Notes: generated by a model from the sequence alone, not told the origin. 64,000 nucleotides of DNA from Mesorhizobium qingshengii (GCF_900103325.1 NZ_FMXM01000021.1:62001-126000), one strand, 5' to 3'. Shown: positions 42,438 through 49,828, counted from the first letter of the stretch. Numbers and translations are program-made.

Positions 42438-44010
42438 CGCTGTCCCTCCATTTCGCGCCAGGGCCGGCGCGCAGGATGACGAGCGCGTCATCAAGCTTGC
42501 CGTGCTGGCGGTCGGCGGCCAGGGCGGCGGCGTGCTGGCCGACTGGATCACCGACGTCGCCGAGCGCAACGGATATGTCGCGCAATCGACCTCGGTCGCC
42601 GGCGTCGCCCAGCGCACCGGCGCCACCATCTACTATGTCGAGATGGCCCGCGACACCGGCCGCTTGCCGGTCTTCGCGCTATCGCCCTCGCAAGGCGACG
42701 TCGACATTCTGATCGCGGCGGAATTGATGGAGGCCGGCCGCGCCATCATCCGCGGCTTCGTCACGCCCGAGCGCACGACGCTGATCGCTTCATCGCACCG
42801 CATCGCCGCCGTGTCGGAAAAGATCGAGCCGGGTGACGGCCGGGCTTCGTCTTCCAAGGTGCATGCGACGGCGGAGGCCGCATCGAAGCGCTTCATCGCT
42901 TTCGACATGGAAAAGATCGCCGCCGATAACGGCTCGATGATCTCGGCCAGCCTGCTTGGCGCGCTGGCGGGGTCCGACGCGCTGCCGTTCACACGTGAAA
43001 GCTACGAGCAGGCGGTCAGTGCCGGCGGTCGGGGCGCGAAGGCCAGCCTTGCCGCCTTCGGCGCCGCCTATGATCGCGCGCGGGGCACGGCCGCGCCGGC
43101 GCAAAAGGCCGTGGAGCCGAAACTTGCCGAGCCTGTCCCGGGAACCGGGCAAGTGAGCGGCCCGCAAAACCTGCTGAAAGGCTGGCAGGCGCTGGAAACT
43201 CGTGTCGATGCGGTGCCGGAACCTCTTCGCGACATGGCGCTTCGCGGCTTGAAAAAAGTCGTCGACTACCAGGACATCGCCTATGGTGGCGAGTATCTCG
43301 ACCGCCTGGACCGGGCCGTCGCGCTGGACAGCGCCGACCATGCCTATGCGCTGTCGATCGCTGCCGCCAAGCACCTGGCCAACGCCCTGTGCTACGACGA
43401 CATGATCCGCGTTGCCGACCTGAAGACGCGCTCGGCGCGCGACAGGCGGGTGCGCCGCGAGGTCGGCGTCAAGGACGGCTCGATCCTGCAGGTGACCGAA
43501 TATTTCCATCCGCGCATCGAGGAATTCTGCGGCACTTTGCCGGCAAGCCTGGGCAGCTACATCGAGAACCGGCCGAAGCTCGCCGCGTTTCTCGACCGCC
43601 GCATCAACCACGGCCGCCGCATCCGCACCGACAGTTTGGTCGGCTTTGCCGCGCTCTGGTTCATCGGCGGCCTGCGCCGCTGGCGCCGCCGCCTGCTGCG
43701 CCACAAGGTCGAGATCGCTCATCTCGACCGCTGGTATGCGCTGGCGCTCAGTTATGTGCCAGCCGGCTACGCGCTGGCCGTCGAGATCCTCAACTGCCGC
43801 CGGCTGATCAAGGGCTACAGCGACACCCATGTCCGCGCGCAGTCGAAATTCGACCGCGTGCTGTCGGCGCTCGATCTGCTCAAGGGTCGCACGGACGCCG
43901 CCGACTGGATCCGCCGCCTACGCGACATGGCCTTGAAGGACGAGAAGGGCGACATGCTCGACGGTGCGCTTAAGACCGTGGCGACGCTGAACAACGACAC
44001 GGCTTTATGA
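42430..44010 (+). CDS. 2-oxoacid:ferredoxin oxidoreductase, gamma/IorB-like subunit with C-terminal extension
   Basis: 526-residue partner subunit. The N-terminal ~200 residues are the catalytic gamma domain (KLAVLAVGGQGGGVLADWI near residue 22, TSVAGVAQRTGATIYYVEM). The C-terminal ~270 residues are the extra domain found in the aerobic-type indolepyruvate oxidoreductases of proteobacteria. It overlaps the large-subunit gene by 8 bp, so the subunits are co-produced. It ends the rightward operon; no clear terminator hairpin follows in the 106 bp before the convergent CBS gene. Confidence 0.87.
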   Translation: MLDAVPPFRARAGAQDDERVIKLAVLAVGGQGGGVLADWITDVAERNGYVAQSTSVAGVAQRTGATIYYVEMARDTGRLPVFALSPSQGDVDILIAAELMEAGRAIIRGFVTPERTTLIASSHRIAAVSEKIEPGDGRASSSKVHATAEAASKRFIAFDMEKIAADNGSMISASLLGALAGSDALPFTRESYEQAVSAGGRGAKASLAAFGAAYDRARGTAAPAQKAVEPKLAEPVPGTGQVSGPQNLLKGWQALETRVDAVPEPLRDMALRGLKKVVDYQDIAYGGEYLDRLDRAVALDSADHAYALSIAAAKHLANALCYDDMIRVADLKTRSARDRRVRREVGVKDGSILQVTEYFHPRIEEFCGTLPASLGSYIENRPKLAAFLDRRINHGRRIRTDSLVGFAALWFIGGLRRWRRRLLRHKVEIAHLDRWYALALSYVPAGYALAVEILNCRRLIKGYSDTHVRAQSKFDRVLSALDLLKGRTDAADWIRRLRDMALKDEKGDMLDGALKTVATLNNDTAL

Positions 44011-44116
44011 GCATTTGAGCCGCGGCGCGGAGGCAGTCTTCAGCGCGCGAAAAGCACTCGCGACGGCAAGCAACCAAGCCCCCGGCGATAAGACGGGTCA
44101 GGTTTCTCCGCTCGCC

Positions 44117-44545
44117 TCAGCCTTGTACATAACGCACAAGTTGTTCGATGTTGAATTCCCGGTCAGCGATGATGCTCTTCATGAGATCGCCAATAGATAT
44201 TAATCCCACGAGACGTCCATCGCGCAGGACTGGGAGGTGCCTGATTCGTTTATCGCTCATCAGCGCCATGCAAGCCTCAGCATTTTGCCCAGGCTCCACA
44301 TAGACAACGTTTGACTCCATAACCTCACGAATCCGGGTTTTTGGTGATGACCTGCCCTTGAGAAATACTTTCCTGGCATAATGCCGTTCGGTAAATATGC
44401 CGACGAGCGTGTCGTCCTCTTTGACCAGCATCGCCCCCACGTTTCTTCTTTCCATCATCTGGAGCGCGTGCAGAACCGTATCATCGGGACGGACGAAGTA
44501 GATATCGTGGCCCTTGGCATCGAGGATTTGCTGAACCGTGGTCAT
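44117..44545 (-). CDS. Two-CBS-domain protein
   Basis: 142-residue soluble protein consisting almost wholly of a CBS pair: first repeat about residues 8-65 (VGAMLVKEDDTLVGIFTERHYAR), second about 75-130 (IRHLPVLRDGRLVGLISIGDLMK). Such stand-alone pairs bind adenine nucleotides and act as energy or redox sensors. Sixty-three bases upstream is a perfect FNR/FixK box, so expression in low oxygen is likely. Function beyond nucleotide binding is unknown. Confidence 0.9.
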   Translation of the reverse strand: MTTVQQILDAKGHDIYFVRPDDTVLHALQMMERRNVGAMLVKEDDTLVGIFTERHYARKVFLKGRSSPKTRIREVMESNVVYVEPGQNAEACMALMSDKRIRHLPVLRDGRLVGLISIGDLMKSIIADREFNIEQLVRYVQG

Positions 44546-44607
44546 TGCAACCAGTTCCCATCGTCAGACACGCTTATAAAACCTAGTGCATGACGCATTA
44601 AGGCTCA

Positions 44608-44621
44608 TTGATGTGAATCAA
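44608..44621 (-). promoter_or_regulatory. FNR/FixK box TTGATGTGAATCAA
   Basis: Perfect match to TTGAT-N4-ATCAA, 63-76 bp upstream of the CBS protein start. A possible -10 element TATAAG lies on the minus strand at 44573-44578. FixK/FNR proteins activate genes at low oxygen in rhizobia, so the CBS gene is a likely member of that regulon. Confidence 0.75.
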
Positions 44622-44862
44622 TTTGTTATGCAGCAATCAGGGCTTGCGGCGGACGCACGCCCTGTCGGAAAGGCGTGCCGAACCGTCGGATGACGATCCG
44701 TCGGGTTGGTCGTTGACATCCGGGATTCTAGTTCAACTACCGCTGGCATGCCGCCTGTTGGGCCCGGAACCCCTGATCGGATTTCCGAACGGCGCCCCGC
44801 TCCGGAAACTGCGCGGGGATTTCAGCCCACGTCATCGTCACGACGCGGCCGCCGGCCGGCCC
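44622..44862. other. Intergenic stretch between the FNR box and the DUF1501 remnant
   Basis: No gene or RNA was recognised. An open frame on the plus strand (44623-44979) has no recognisable motif and runs into the pseudogene; I do not regard it as coding. Together with 44546-44621 this makes a 317-bp gene-free region. Confidence 0.5.
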
Positions 44863-45262
44863 TCACGCGACGAGATTGGCCATCGGCTTCACCGCGGCGA
44901 GGCTGGAAAACCTTGTCGCCGAGCACGGCGGTCGACAGTCCGAACTGGCAGGCGAGCAGGTCCTTTAGCACCGCCCTGACCTCGGTGGTCGGCGCAAGAT
45001 CGCGCGCTTCATAGAGCTGAGCCGGCTTCAGTCCGGGTCGGCCCGCAATCACGCGGCTTCTCGATCGCCCCGTCCACCAGCAAGCACCACGGTGCCGGTG
45101 CCATGATCCGCTGCCGACGGTGCCGTTGATCCGGGCCGTGCACCCGAACTCGGTGATGACGACGATCGACGTGTTCGCCGAGATCCTTTTCGAATTCTTC
45201 GAAGGCGCCGTCGAGGCCGCCAAGCAAGGTGTCGAGCCGGCGCGATGGCCGGCTCCCAAGCG
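44863..45262 (-). pseudogene. DUF1501 protein remnant, C-terminal part, multiple frameshifts
   Basis: Homology-like peptide pieces follow one another in different minus-strand frames. LLGGLDGAFEEFEKDLGEH near 45200 is followed by VVITEFGCTARINGTVGS in a second frame, ADHGTGTVVLAGG in a third, then RPGLKPAQLYEARDLAPTT through LSTAVLGDKVF. The tail SSLAAVKPMANLVA, in yet another frame, ends at TGA 44863-44865. Together they reconstruct the C-terminal ~130 residues of a DUF1501 (secreted, sulfatase-like) protein. At least four frame changes and the missing N-terminal part mark it as decayed. Sequencing error cannot explain the missing 5' half. Confidence 0.75.
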
Positions 45263-45265
45263 TTC

Positions 45266-45550
45266 CTACCAGCGATGCCAGCGGTGCCAGTGACGGTGGG
45301 GATGCCAGACATAGAAGGCCGGCCCATGCCGATAGTGGTAACGAGGGTAGACCACCACACGGTTGGGGACGCAGCGTCCCCACGGATTGGGATGCCAGCC
45401 AGGCCCGCAGCCCCAGGCGACATGCTCGACCAGCGCCGGGGCGGCAGGGGCGAGCGGCGCCATCGGCATCGCCGAGGATGCCGCAACCGTCGCAACGGTT
45501 CCGGTCACCGCAAGAGCGGCGGCGATCGCGTATTTTGTCAGACGATTCAT
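45266..45550 (-). CDS. Small secreted GCG_CRPN-type His/Trp/Arg-rich protein
   Basis: 94-residue protein with a signal peptide (MNRLTKYAIAAALAVTG, cleavage near ASSA). It carries the motif GCGPGWHPNPWGRCVPN near residues 47-63, which I recognise as the GCG_CRPN prefix. The tail is dominated by His, Tyr, Trp and Arg (HPHRHWHRWHRW at the end). The His-rich tail could bind metal; no activity is known. ATG 45550 is chosen because it opens the signal peptide. The gene has its own upstream ECF-type promoter that matches the promoter of the sigma-factor operon. Confidence 0.8.
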   Translation of the reverse strand: MNRLTKYAIAAALAVTGTVATVAASSAMPMAPLAPAAPALVEHVAWGCGPGWHPNPWGRCVPNRVVVYPRYHYRHGPAFYVWHPHRHWHRWHRW

Positions 45551-45624
45551 GTCATACTCCGAGTGTTTCCGAGGTTGAAAACCTGTTCGAACCACACGGG
45601 TTCGGCAGGTCTGCCCTTCTCCCG

Positions 45625-45658
45625 GTTAAACGGCGGCGTCGGCATTTTCCGTCGGTCG
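45625..45658 (-). promoter_or_regulatory. ECF-type promoter of the GCG_CRPN gene
   Basis: On the minus strand CGACCGACGGA (45648-45658) is followed after exactly 15 nt by CGTTTAAC (45625-45632). The same two blocks with the same spacing stand before the EF-hand/sigma operon at 47776-47809. The -10 block lies 75 bp upstream of the start codon. The -35 block begins right at the end of the metal-sensor gene. Confidence 0.7.
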
Positions 45659-46114
45659 TCACGGTGATTTTTTTGGCGCGGCGGACGGTTGCGCGCCGCC
45701 GCGCCGCATCAGTCCCTCCGCCAGCACACGACGACCCTCGGCGGAGCCAGCCGCCGCGAACTCGACGATGCGCTGTTCCAGCCGCGTGCGGATGGTGACG
45801 TCGGCATTGCGGGCCCGCTCCAGCGCCGCCGACAGGGCGGTCGTGTCCAGAACCGGCTGTTGCAGCAGGTCCGCTGCTTCCCGCCTGGCCTGCTGGCCGT
45901 CGAGAATGATCTGGCGCGATTCGCGGCGCACTTCGCGCAGGGCCTTGCGGAATGTCGTGCGATCCTGCTCGGGAAGCCGACCGCCGGCCGCCTCCAGGGA
46001 ATGGCCCTGGCCCGACTTGCCGCTTCGTATCCAGACGGCACCGCCGGCAAGCGCCCCAGCCAGGAAGACGTTGAGCACCACCGACGCGATGATGAGGTTG
46101 CGGCTCATGCTCAT
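45659..46114 (-). CDS. Periplasmic heavy-metal sensor-like protein (CnrX/Spy-related)
   Basis: 151-residue protein with one N-terminal membrane anchor (residues 7-29, IIASVVLNVFLAGALAGGAV) and a long helical periplasmic domain. That domain carries LPEQDRTTFRKALREVRRE near residue 47, followed by charged helices typical of CnrX-like sensors. There is little His or Met in the visible domain, so the true ligand may not be nickel or cobalt. The start overlaps the anti-sigma candidate by 4 bp. It is the last gene of the sigma operon. Confidence 0.82.
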   Translation of the reverse strand: MSMSRNLIIASVVLNVFLAGALAGGAVWIRSGKSGQGHSLEAAGGRLPEQDRTTFRKALREVRRESRQIILDGQQARREAADLLQQPVLDTTALSAALERARNADVTIRTRLEQRIVEFAAAGSAEGRRVLAEGLMRRGGAQPSAAPKKSP

Positions 46115-46563
46115 AGGTCCTCCTCGATCATGTCGCCGTCGGGTCCGGCATCGCCGAACGCCGTCGCATTGGCATCAAGGACGTAATGATCGGGCTGCAC
46201 TTCGGGCGTGACGATGGTCACCAGCGCCAGCCCGGCGACGGCGCCGGCCAGACCAATGCCGGCAAGCGCCAGCCCCATCCGCCAGAACAGCTGACGCCGG
46301 CGCTGAGCGAGGTGCCGGCCTGCGGCCCGCAGGATGCTGCCGTGCAAGGCCTTGCCGGGCGCTTCGACGGCATAGCTGTCCAGCTGTGCGTCGAGTTTTC
46401 CGGCGTGGCTCAAGATGGCATCGCCCATCTCGCTTGGGGCAAAGATCGCGCCTGCCATCCGTTCGGCCTCCGGCCATCGCCGCAAGTCACCGCCATAGGC
46501 CGCGGCCAGGGCCGCAAAGCGCCTGGCATCCATTGCCGGTTCGTCCTCGGTGTCTTCAGCCAT
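46111..46563 (-). CDS. Putative membrane anti-sigma factor
   Basis: 150-residue protein with an acidic cytoplasmic N-terminal half (DARRFAALAAAYGGDLRRWPEAE near residue 14), one membrane segment at about residues 93-115 (MGLALAGIGLAGAVAGLAL) and a short periplasmic tail. This layout, and its position between an ECF sigma gene and a periplasmic sensor gene, match CnrY-type anti-sigma factors. There is no ZAS zinc motif. ATG 46563 is preferred over an upstream in-frame ATG that lies in the sigma/anti-sigma gap. The assignment rests on context and topology. Confidence 0.7.
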   Translation of the reverse strand: MAEDTEDEPAMDARRFAALAAAYGGDLRRWPEAERMAGAIFAPSEMGDAILSHAGKLDAQLDSYAVEAPGKALHGSILRAAGRHLAQRRRQLFWRMGLALAGIGLAGAVAGLALVTIVTPEVQPDHYVLDANATAFGDAGPDGDMIEEDL

Positions 46564-46682
46564 CTGTTTTCCCCTTGCCCGTTGCTGCTGCGTCCCCATG
46601 CGGTGTTGGAACGGCAGCAGCCGACCACCGGGCAGCGGCCGCAAGGCGGGATGAACGCTGCACGGTCATGGTCGCCCGGTTC

Positions 46683-47225
46683 TCACCCATCCGCGCCATC
46701 CCTGGCCAGTATTACCTGCAGCGACCGCCGGCCGCGCGAAAGCAGGCTCTCCAGGGCGTCGACGCTGATTTGCAAGGTCGCTGCCGCCTCGATGTTGGAC
46801 ATCTCCTGATAGTAGACCAGGATGATCGCCTCGCGCTGGCGCGGCGCTATGCCTTGCAGTGCCCGTTCGACCCGCTGCGCGTCTTCCCGCGGATGAGCAT
46901 CGGGCAGCGCTGCGGGATCGGCCACGTCCGGCACATCGTCGGTTACCCATTCGCGCCTGCGGCGCAGCCGGTCGTAACAGAGGTTCAGCGTCACCCGGTG
47001 GACCCAGGTGTCGAAACTCGCATTGCCACGCCGCCAGCTCGAGGCATGGCGCCAGATCCGCACGAAGGCTTCCTGCGCGACATCCTCGGCCTCCGCCGCA
47101 TCGCCGAGCATGCGCACGGCCAGCGCCAGGATGCGCGGCAGCTTGCGCGCGACCAGGCTTTGCACGGCTGCCGGGTCGCCGGCGCCGACACGGCGAACCA
47201 GCTCCTCGTCCGGATCGGCGCTCAT
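46683..47225 (-). CDS. ECF-family RNA polymerase sigma factor
   Basis: 180-residue extracytoplasmic-function sigma factor. Region 2 is visible as AEDVAQEAFVRIWRHASSWR near residue 50 with VHRVTLNLCYDRLRRRR after it. Region 4 is APRQREAIILVYYQEMSNIEAAATL near residue 130, ending with ALESLLSRGRRSL. ATG 47225 with AGGAG upstream is chosen over a GTG 12 bases earlier. Probable targets are the two promoters at 47776-47809 and 45625-45658. Confidence 0.92.
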   Translation of the reverse strand: MSADPDEELVRRVGAGDPAAVQSLVARKLPRILALAVRMLGDAAEAEDVAQEAFVRIWRHASSWRRGNASFDTWVHRVTLNLCYDRLRRRREWVTDDVPDVADPAALPDAHPREDAQRVERALQGIAPRQREAIILVYYQEMSNIEAAATLQISVDALESLLSRGRRSLQVILARDGADG

Positions 47226-47270
47226 CCGTTGGCGCACTCCTGATGGTCATCGCGCGTCATTGCCTCTTGG

Positions 47271-47717
47271 TCATTGCTGCTGTTTGGGAGCGGTTTTATG
47301 GCCTGGCATTTCGTCGGCCGTCAGAACGCCGTCGGCATTCTTGTCCAGCTTGGCAAAGCGCTTGGCGAAGAACGCATCGAGTTCGGCGCGGTCGATGAAG
47401 CCGTCATGGTTGGAATCGATACGGGCGAAGGATTTGCTGGGGTCGCCCTTGGCGGTGCGTTTGGCCTGAAAGGCTGTCCATTCCAGCAGGCTGATCTTGC
47501 CGTCGCCGTCGGTGTCGGCCGCCAGGATCGCCTTCTCGCGCCGCTTCTGGAATTTGGCCAGCGTGATCTCGGACCTTGCCGGGGCAGCCGGTGCGGCAGC
47601 CGGCGGCGTGGGGGCGGTGGTCGGCGGCGTCGGCGCGGGGAGCTGTGTCGTTGTCTGGGCGAGAGCTGCAACCGTCTGCAGGCTCAAGGCAGCGGCAAGT
47701 ATCGAACGGCGGATCAT
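47271..47717 (-). CDS. Periplasmic EF-hand protein
   Basis: 148-residue exported protein: signal peptide residues 1-20 (MIRRSILAAALSLQTVAAL), a Pro/Ala/Thr linker to about residue 48, then three EF-hand loops DTDGDGKISLLE, DSNHDGFIDRAE and DKNADGVLTADE at about residues 68, 102 and 124. All three have the acidic residues at the ligand positions, so Ca2+ binding is likely. It precedes the sigma gene by 45 bp and starts the operon. It may buffer or sense a divalent metal in the periplasm. Confidence 0.88.
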   Translation of the reverse strand: MIRRSILAAALSLQTVAALAQTTTQLPAPTPPTTAPTPPAAAPAAPARSEITLAKFQKRREKAILAADTDGDGKISLLEWTAFQAKRTAKGDPSKSFARIDSNHDGFIDRAELDAFFAKRFAKLDKNADGVLTADEMPGHKTAPKQQQ

Positions 47718-47775
47718 GCTTTGCGTCTCCGGTTGGCGCGGTACCGACGGCTTGTGCCGCGGTCACGCTTCGACC

Positions 47776-47809
47776 GTTAAACGCCGCGACGACCGAAATC
47801 CGTCGGTCG
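47776..47809 (-). promoter_or_regulatory. ECF-type promoter of the EF-hand/sigma operon
   Basis: On the minus strand CGACCGACGGA (47799-47809), a 15-nt spacer and CGTTTAAC (47776-47783), with the -10 block ending 59 bp before the EF-hand start codon. It is identical in both blocks and in spacing to the element at 45625-45658, while the spacer sequence differs. This pattern is expected for an autoregulated ECF sigma. No gene was seen in the rest of the 219-bp gap (47718-47936). Confidence 0.7.
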
Positions 47810-47936
47810 CGCCTGCAAATCCGTTCAAGCGGCTGGACGCGGCGCTTCCGCGCGGGTTCCGCCAGCCGCCGCGATGGCGGGCGTCAAACCCGGTACCTGG
47901 CCGCCGCCCTCAGCCGAAGCCGTGTCGGCCTGTGGC

Positions 47937-48125
47937 CTAGTTTGATTGGTCGGCCACTACCAGCTGCTCGGGCTTGAACGCGGCATGTTGCGGGGTCCAC
48001 ACCTCGCCCTCGCGATTGAACCAGTGGCACAGATACATGCCCGAGGCGGCGCCATCGCTTACCGTCATCCTGGGGCCCCCGGACTTCAACTTGACGATGT
48101 CTCCGGTCCTGAAACTGTTGGACAT
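47937..48125 (-). CDS. YodC/DUF2158-family small protein
   Basis: 62-residue protein: FRTGDIVKLKSGGPRMTV near the N-terminus, then MYLCHWFNREGEVW and FKPEQLVVAD. This matches the short SH3-like YodC (DUF2158) family, whose role is not known. It is a complete single-domain gene of the usual length, with no obvious operon partner. Confidence 0.85.
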   Translation of the reverse strand: MSNSFRTGDIVKLKSGGPRMTVSDGAASGMYLCHWFNREGEVWTPQHAAFKPEQLVVADQSN

Positions 48126-48278
48126 TTTCGACCTCCCATTCTGAGTCTCCGAGTTTCACACCAAACCGGGGTCTCGACAATGGCGGATGGCCTTCGCCGG
48201 CGTCGCAATCCTTTGCCCCAGCAGCGGCTGGAATGCCTGATGCGGCACGCGACGAGATGACCGGAATGGAAAGGAAAG

Positions 48279-48354
48279 TGGTGCCGCTTGCGTGACTCGA
48301 ACACGCGACCCCCGCATTACGAATGCGGTGCTCTACCAACTGAGCTAAAGCGGC
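48279..48354 (-). tRNA. tRNA-Thr (anticodon CGT)
   Basis: The minus strand folds into a full cloverleaf: acceptor GCCGCTT/AAGCGGC, D-arm GCTC..GAGC, anticodon stem CCGCA/TGCGG with loop TTCGTAA, T-arm GCGTG-TTCGAGT-CACGC. The anticodon CGT lies at 48319-48321. The 3' ACCA (discriminator A plus CCA) is encoded, at 48279-48282. No integrase or duplicated 3' end was seen nearby. Confidence 0.97.
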
Positions 48355-48688
48355 CCCGGGAAGCCAAGGCCTCCAAGATGGGCTGGGTGATAGACTCAAC
48401 CGGCCGCGAATTCAAGATGCGACTTGGCATTTCCTGCGGGGTGTCGTGCCGCCGCCGAAAGCCGGCCACCGCACCCTTCGCCAATTGGTCGCGAAGTGAT
48501 GGCTCGACAGGATTGATGTCTCCATGCGTGGGAAAATCGATGAAACATGCTGATTTCGTTATCGGAACACTGCCGGAATGGACTTTGCACACCTCGACAA
48601 GGCAGAATGCGCCGCTCGCCCGTTGATTGATTGGTCGCCTGCGGCTAACGATCATGGCAAGGTTGGGCAAACGTGCAGAGGGACCCGC
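48355..48688. other. Gene-free stretch between tRNA-Thr and the next membrane-protein gene
   Basis: 334 bp without a convincing gene. The frame of the following protein stays open upstream to 48578, but that part has no homology-like composition. Nothing repeated or structured was recognised. It must hold the promoters of the tRNA (leftward) and of the gene at 48689. Confidence 0.45.
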
Positions 48689-49828
48689 TTGGACGCGATC
48701 GAAAAAGCGATCCGGAACGCCTTGGAGAAGGGCAATGCCGAGGACCGCGCGTTCCGCGAAAAGGTCTATCGATCGGCTTTCGCCGCGCTCGACCGCGCGC
48801 TCCAGGCCAATCCTGGTGTGACAGTTGAAGTCGCCATCAATCGCCGCAAGTCGATACAGGCGAAAATCACCGAAATCGAATCCGAGTTCCTGCCGGCGGT
48901 GCCGGATGTCGCGCCGCGCGGCGAAGCCCCGGCGGTCGAGCTTGCGGACGACGCCGCACCCACGGTCGAGACTGGCCAGGCGGCGCCATCGCCCGTTGTC
49001 GACGGACCTGTGCAATCCGGTTCCGATGCGCCGCACTCCCACGTGCTGCCGGTCGTTCCCGACATCATGCCCGAGCCGGTTCTTCCCGGCGCGCCGGCCA
49101 TCGACATGTCGGCTCCGGCCTCGGCGCAAGCCGCGGCCGAAGTGGCGCCCGATCGCGATGAACGGCGCATAAAGGGGCGTCGCCTGCCGCTGACCGCCAT
49201 CTTCCTCGGCGTGACGCTGCTTGCCGCAATTGGCATCGGCCTGTTTTTCGCCATGCAGACCGGTGTGTTCAAGACGCCGGCGCAACTCGATACCGCGCCG
49301 CCGCAAGCGCCGCCGACGGTCGAGGACGACGATTTCACGCCGGCCGATGGCGAAACCGGGCCGGCAAAGCCGGGTGCGGCGGACCAGTCGCGTGACTGGA
49401 TCAACGTGTTCTCGCCGACCGACCCGACGCATGTCAGCGCCCCGTCGGATGCCAAGGCCGAGGTGATGAAGGACGACACCGGGTCATTCCTGCGCATCCA
49501 GTCCGGCGCCTCCGGTTCGGCGATCAGCTTCGATGTCGGACAAGGCGTGCTGGAGAAGCTCGCCGGCAAGCATGCCGTGTTCGACATCATCGCCCGTTCC
49601 GAAGAAGGCAAGGAGACGCAGATGTCCGTCGACTGCAATTTCGGCGAACTCGGCGACTGCGGCCGCAAGCGCTATGCTGTGGGCCAGCAGCAGAACGAAT
49701 ATCTGTTCGACGTGAAGTTTCCCGACAAGCACCCGGGCTCGGCTGGCACGATCGCCATCAATTCCGACTTCGACAAGCAGGGCAAGGCCGCGGACATCTA
49801 CGAAATCCGCGTTTCGATCGAGCCGTAA
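48689..49828 (+). CDS. Single-pass membrane protein of unknown function
   Basis: 379-residue protein. Residues 1-~70 are a charged helical cytoplasmic domain (IEKAIRNALEKGNAEDRAFREKVY). Residues ~75-165 are a Pro/Ala-rich linker. One membrane helix (LTAIFLGVTLLAAIGIGLFF) lies near residue 170. The last ~110 residues form an extracytoplasmic domain with a beta-rich look and two Cys (CNFGELGDC) that could pair. TTG 48689 is preferred because AGAGGGA lies 6 bases upstream and the helical domain begins there; an ATG at 48578 is the alternative. I do not recognise the C-terminal domain. Confidence 0.7.
   Translation: MDAIEKAIRNALEKGNAEDRAFREKVYRSAFAALDRALQANPGVTVEVAINRRKSIQAKITEIESEFLPAVPDVAPRGEAPAVELADDAAPTVETGQAAPSPVVDGPVQSGSDAPHSHVLPVVPDIMPEPVLPGAPAIDMSAPASAQAAAEVAPDRDERRIKGRRLPLTAIFLGVTLLAAIGIGLFFAMQTGVFKTPAQLDTAPPQAPPTVEDDDFTPADGETGPAKPGAADQSRDWINVFSPTDPTHVSAPSDAKAEVMKDDTGSFLRIQSGASGSAISFDVGQGVLEKLAGKHAVFDIIARSEEGKETQMSVDCNFGELGDCGRKRYAVGQQQNEYLFDVKFPDKHPGSAGTIAINSDFDKQGKAADIYEIRVSIEP

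Noticed and set aside
44015..44203. Small plus-strand frame after the IorB-like gene
   Set aside because: It overlaps the C-terminal coding part of the CBS protein on the other strand, has no motif and no convincing ribosome site.
44623..44979. Possible 118-residue plus-strand gene in the gap beside the CBS gene
   Set aside because: No recognisable motif, and it runs into the DUF1501 remnant on the other strand, where the homology is clear.
48279..48354. tRNA-Thr as a possible integration site of a mobile island
   Set aside because: No integrase, no direct repeat of the tRNA 3' end and no change of codon use were seen on either side.
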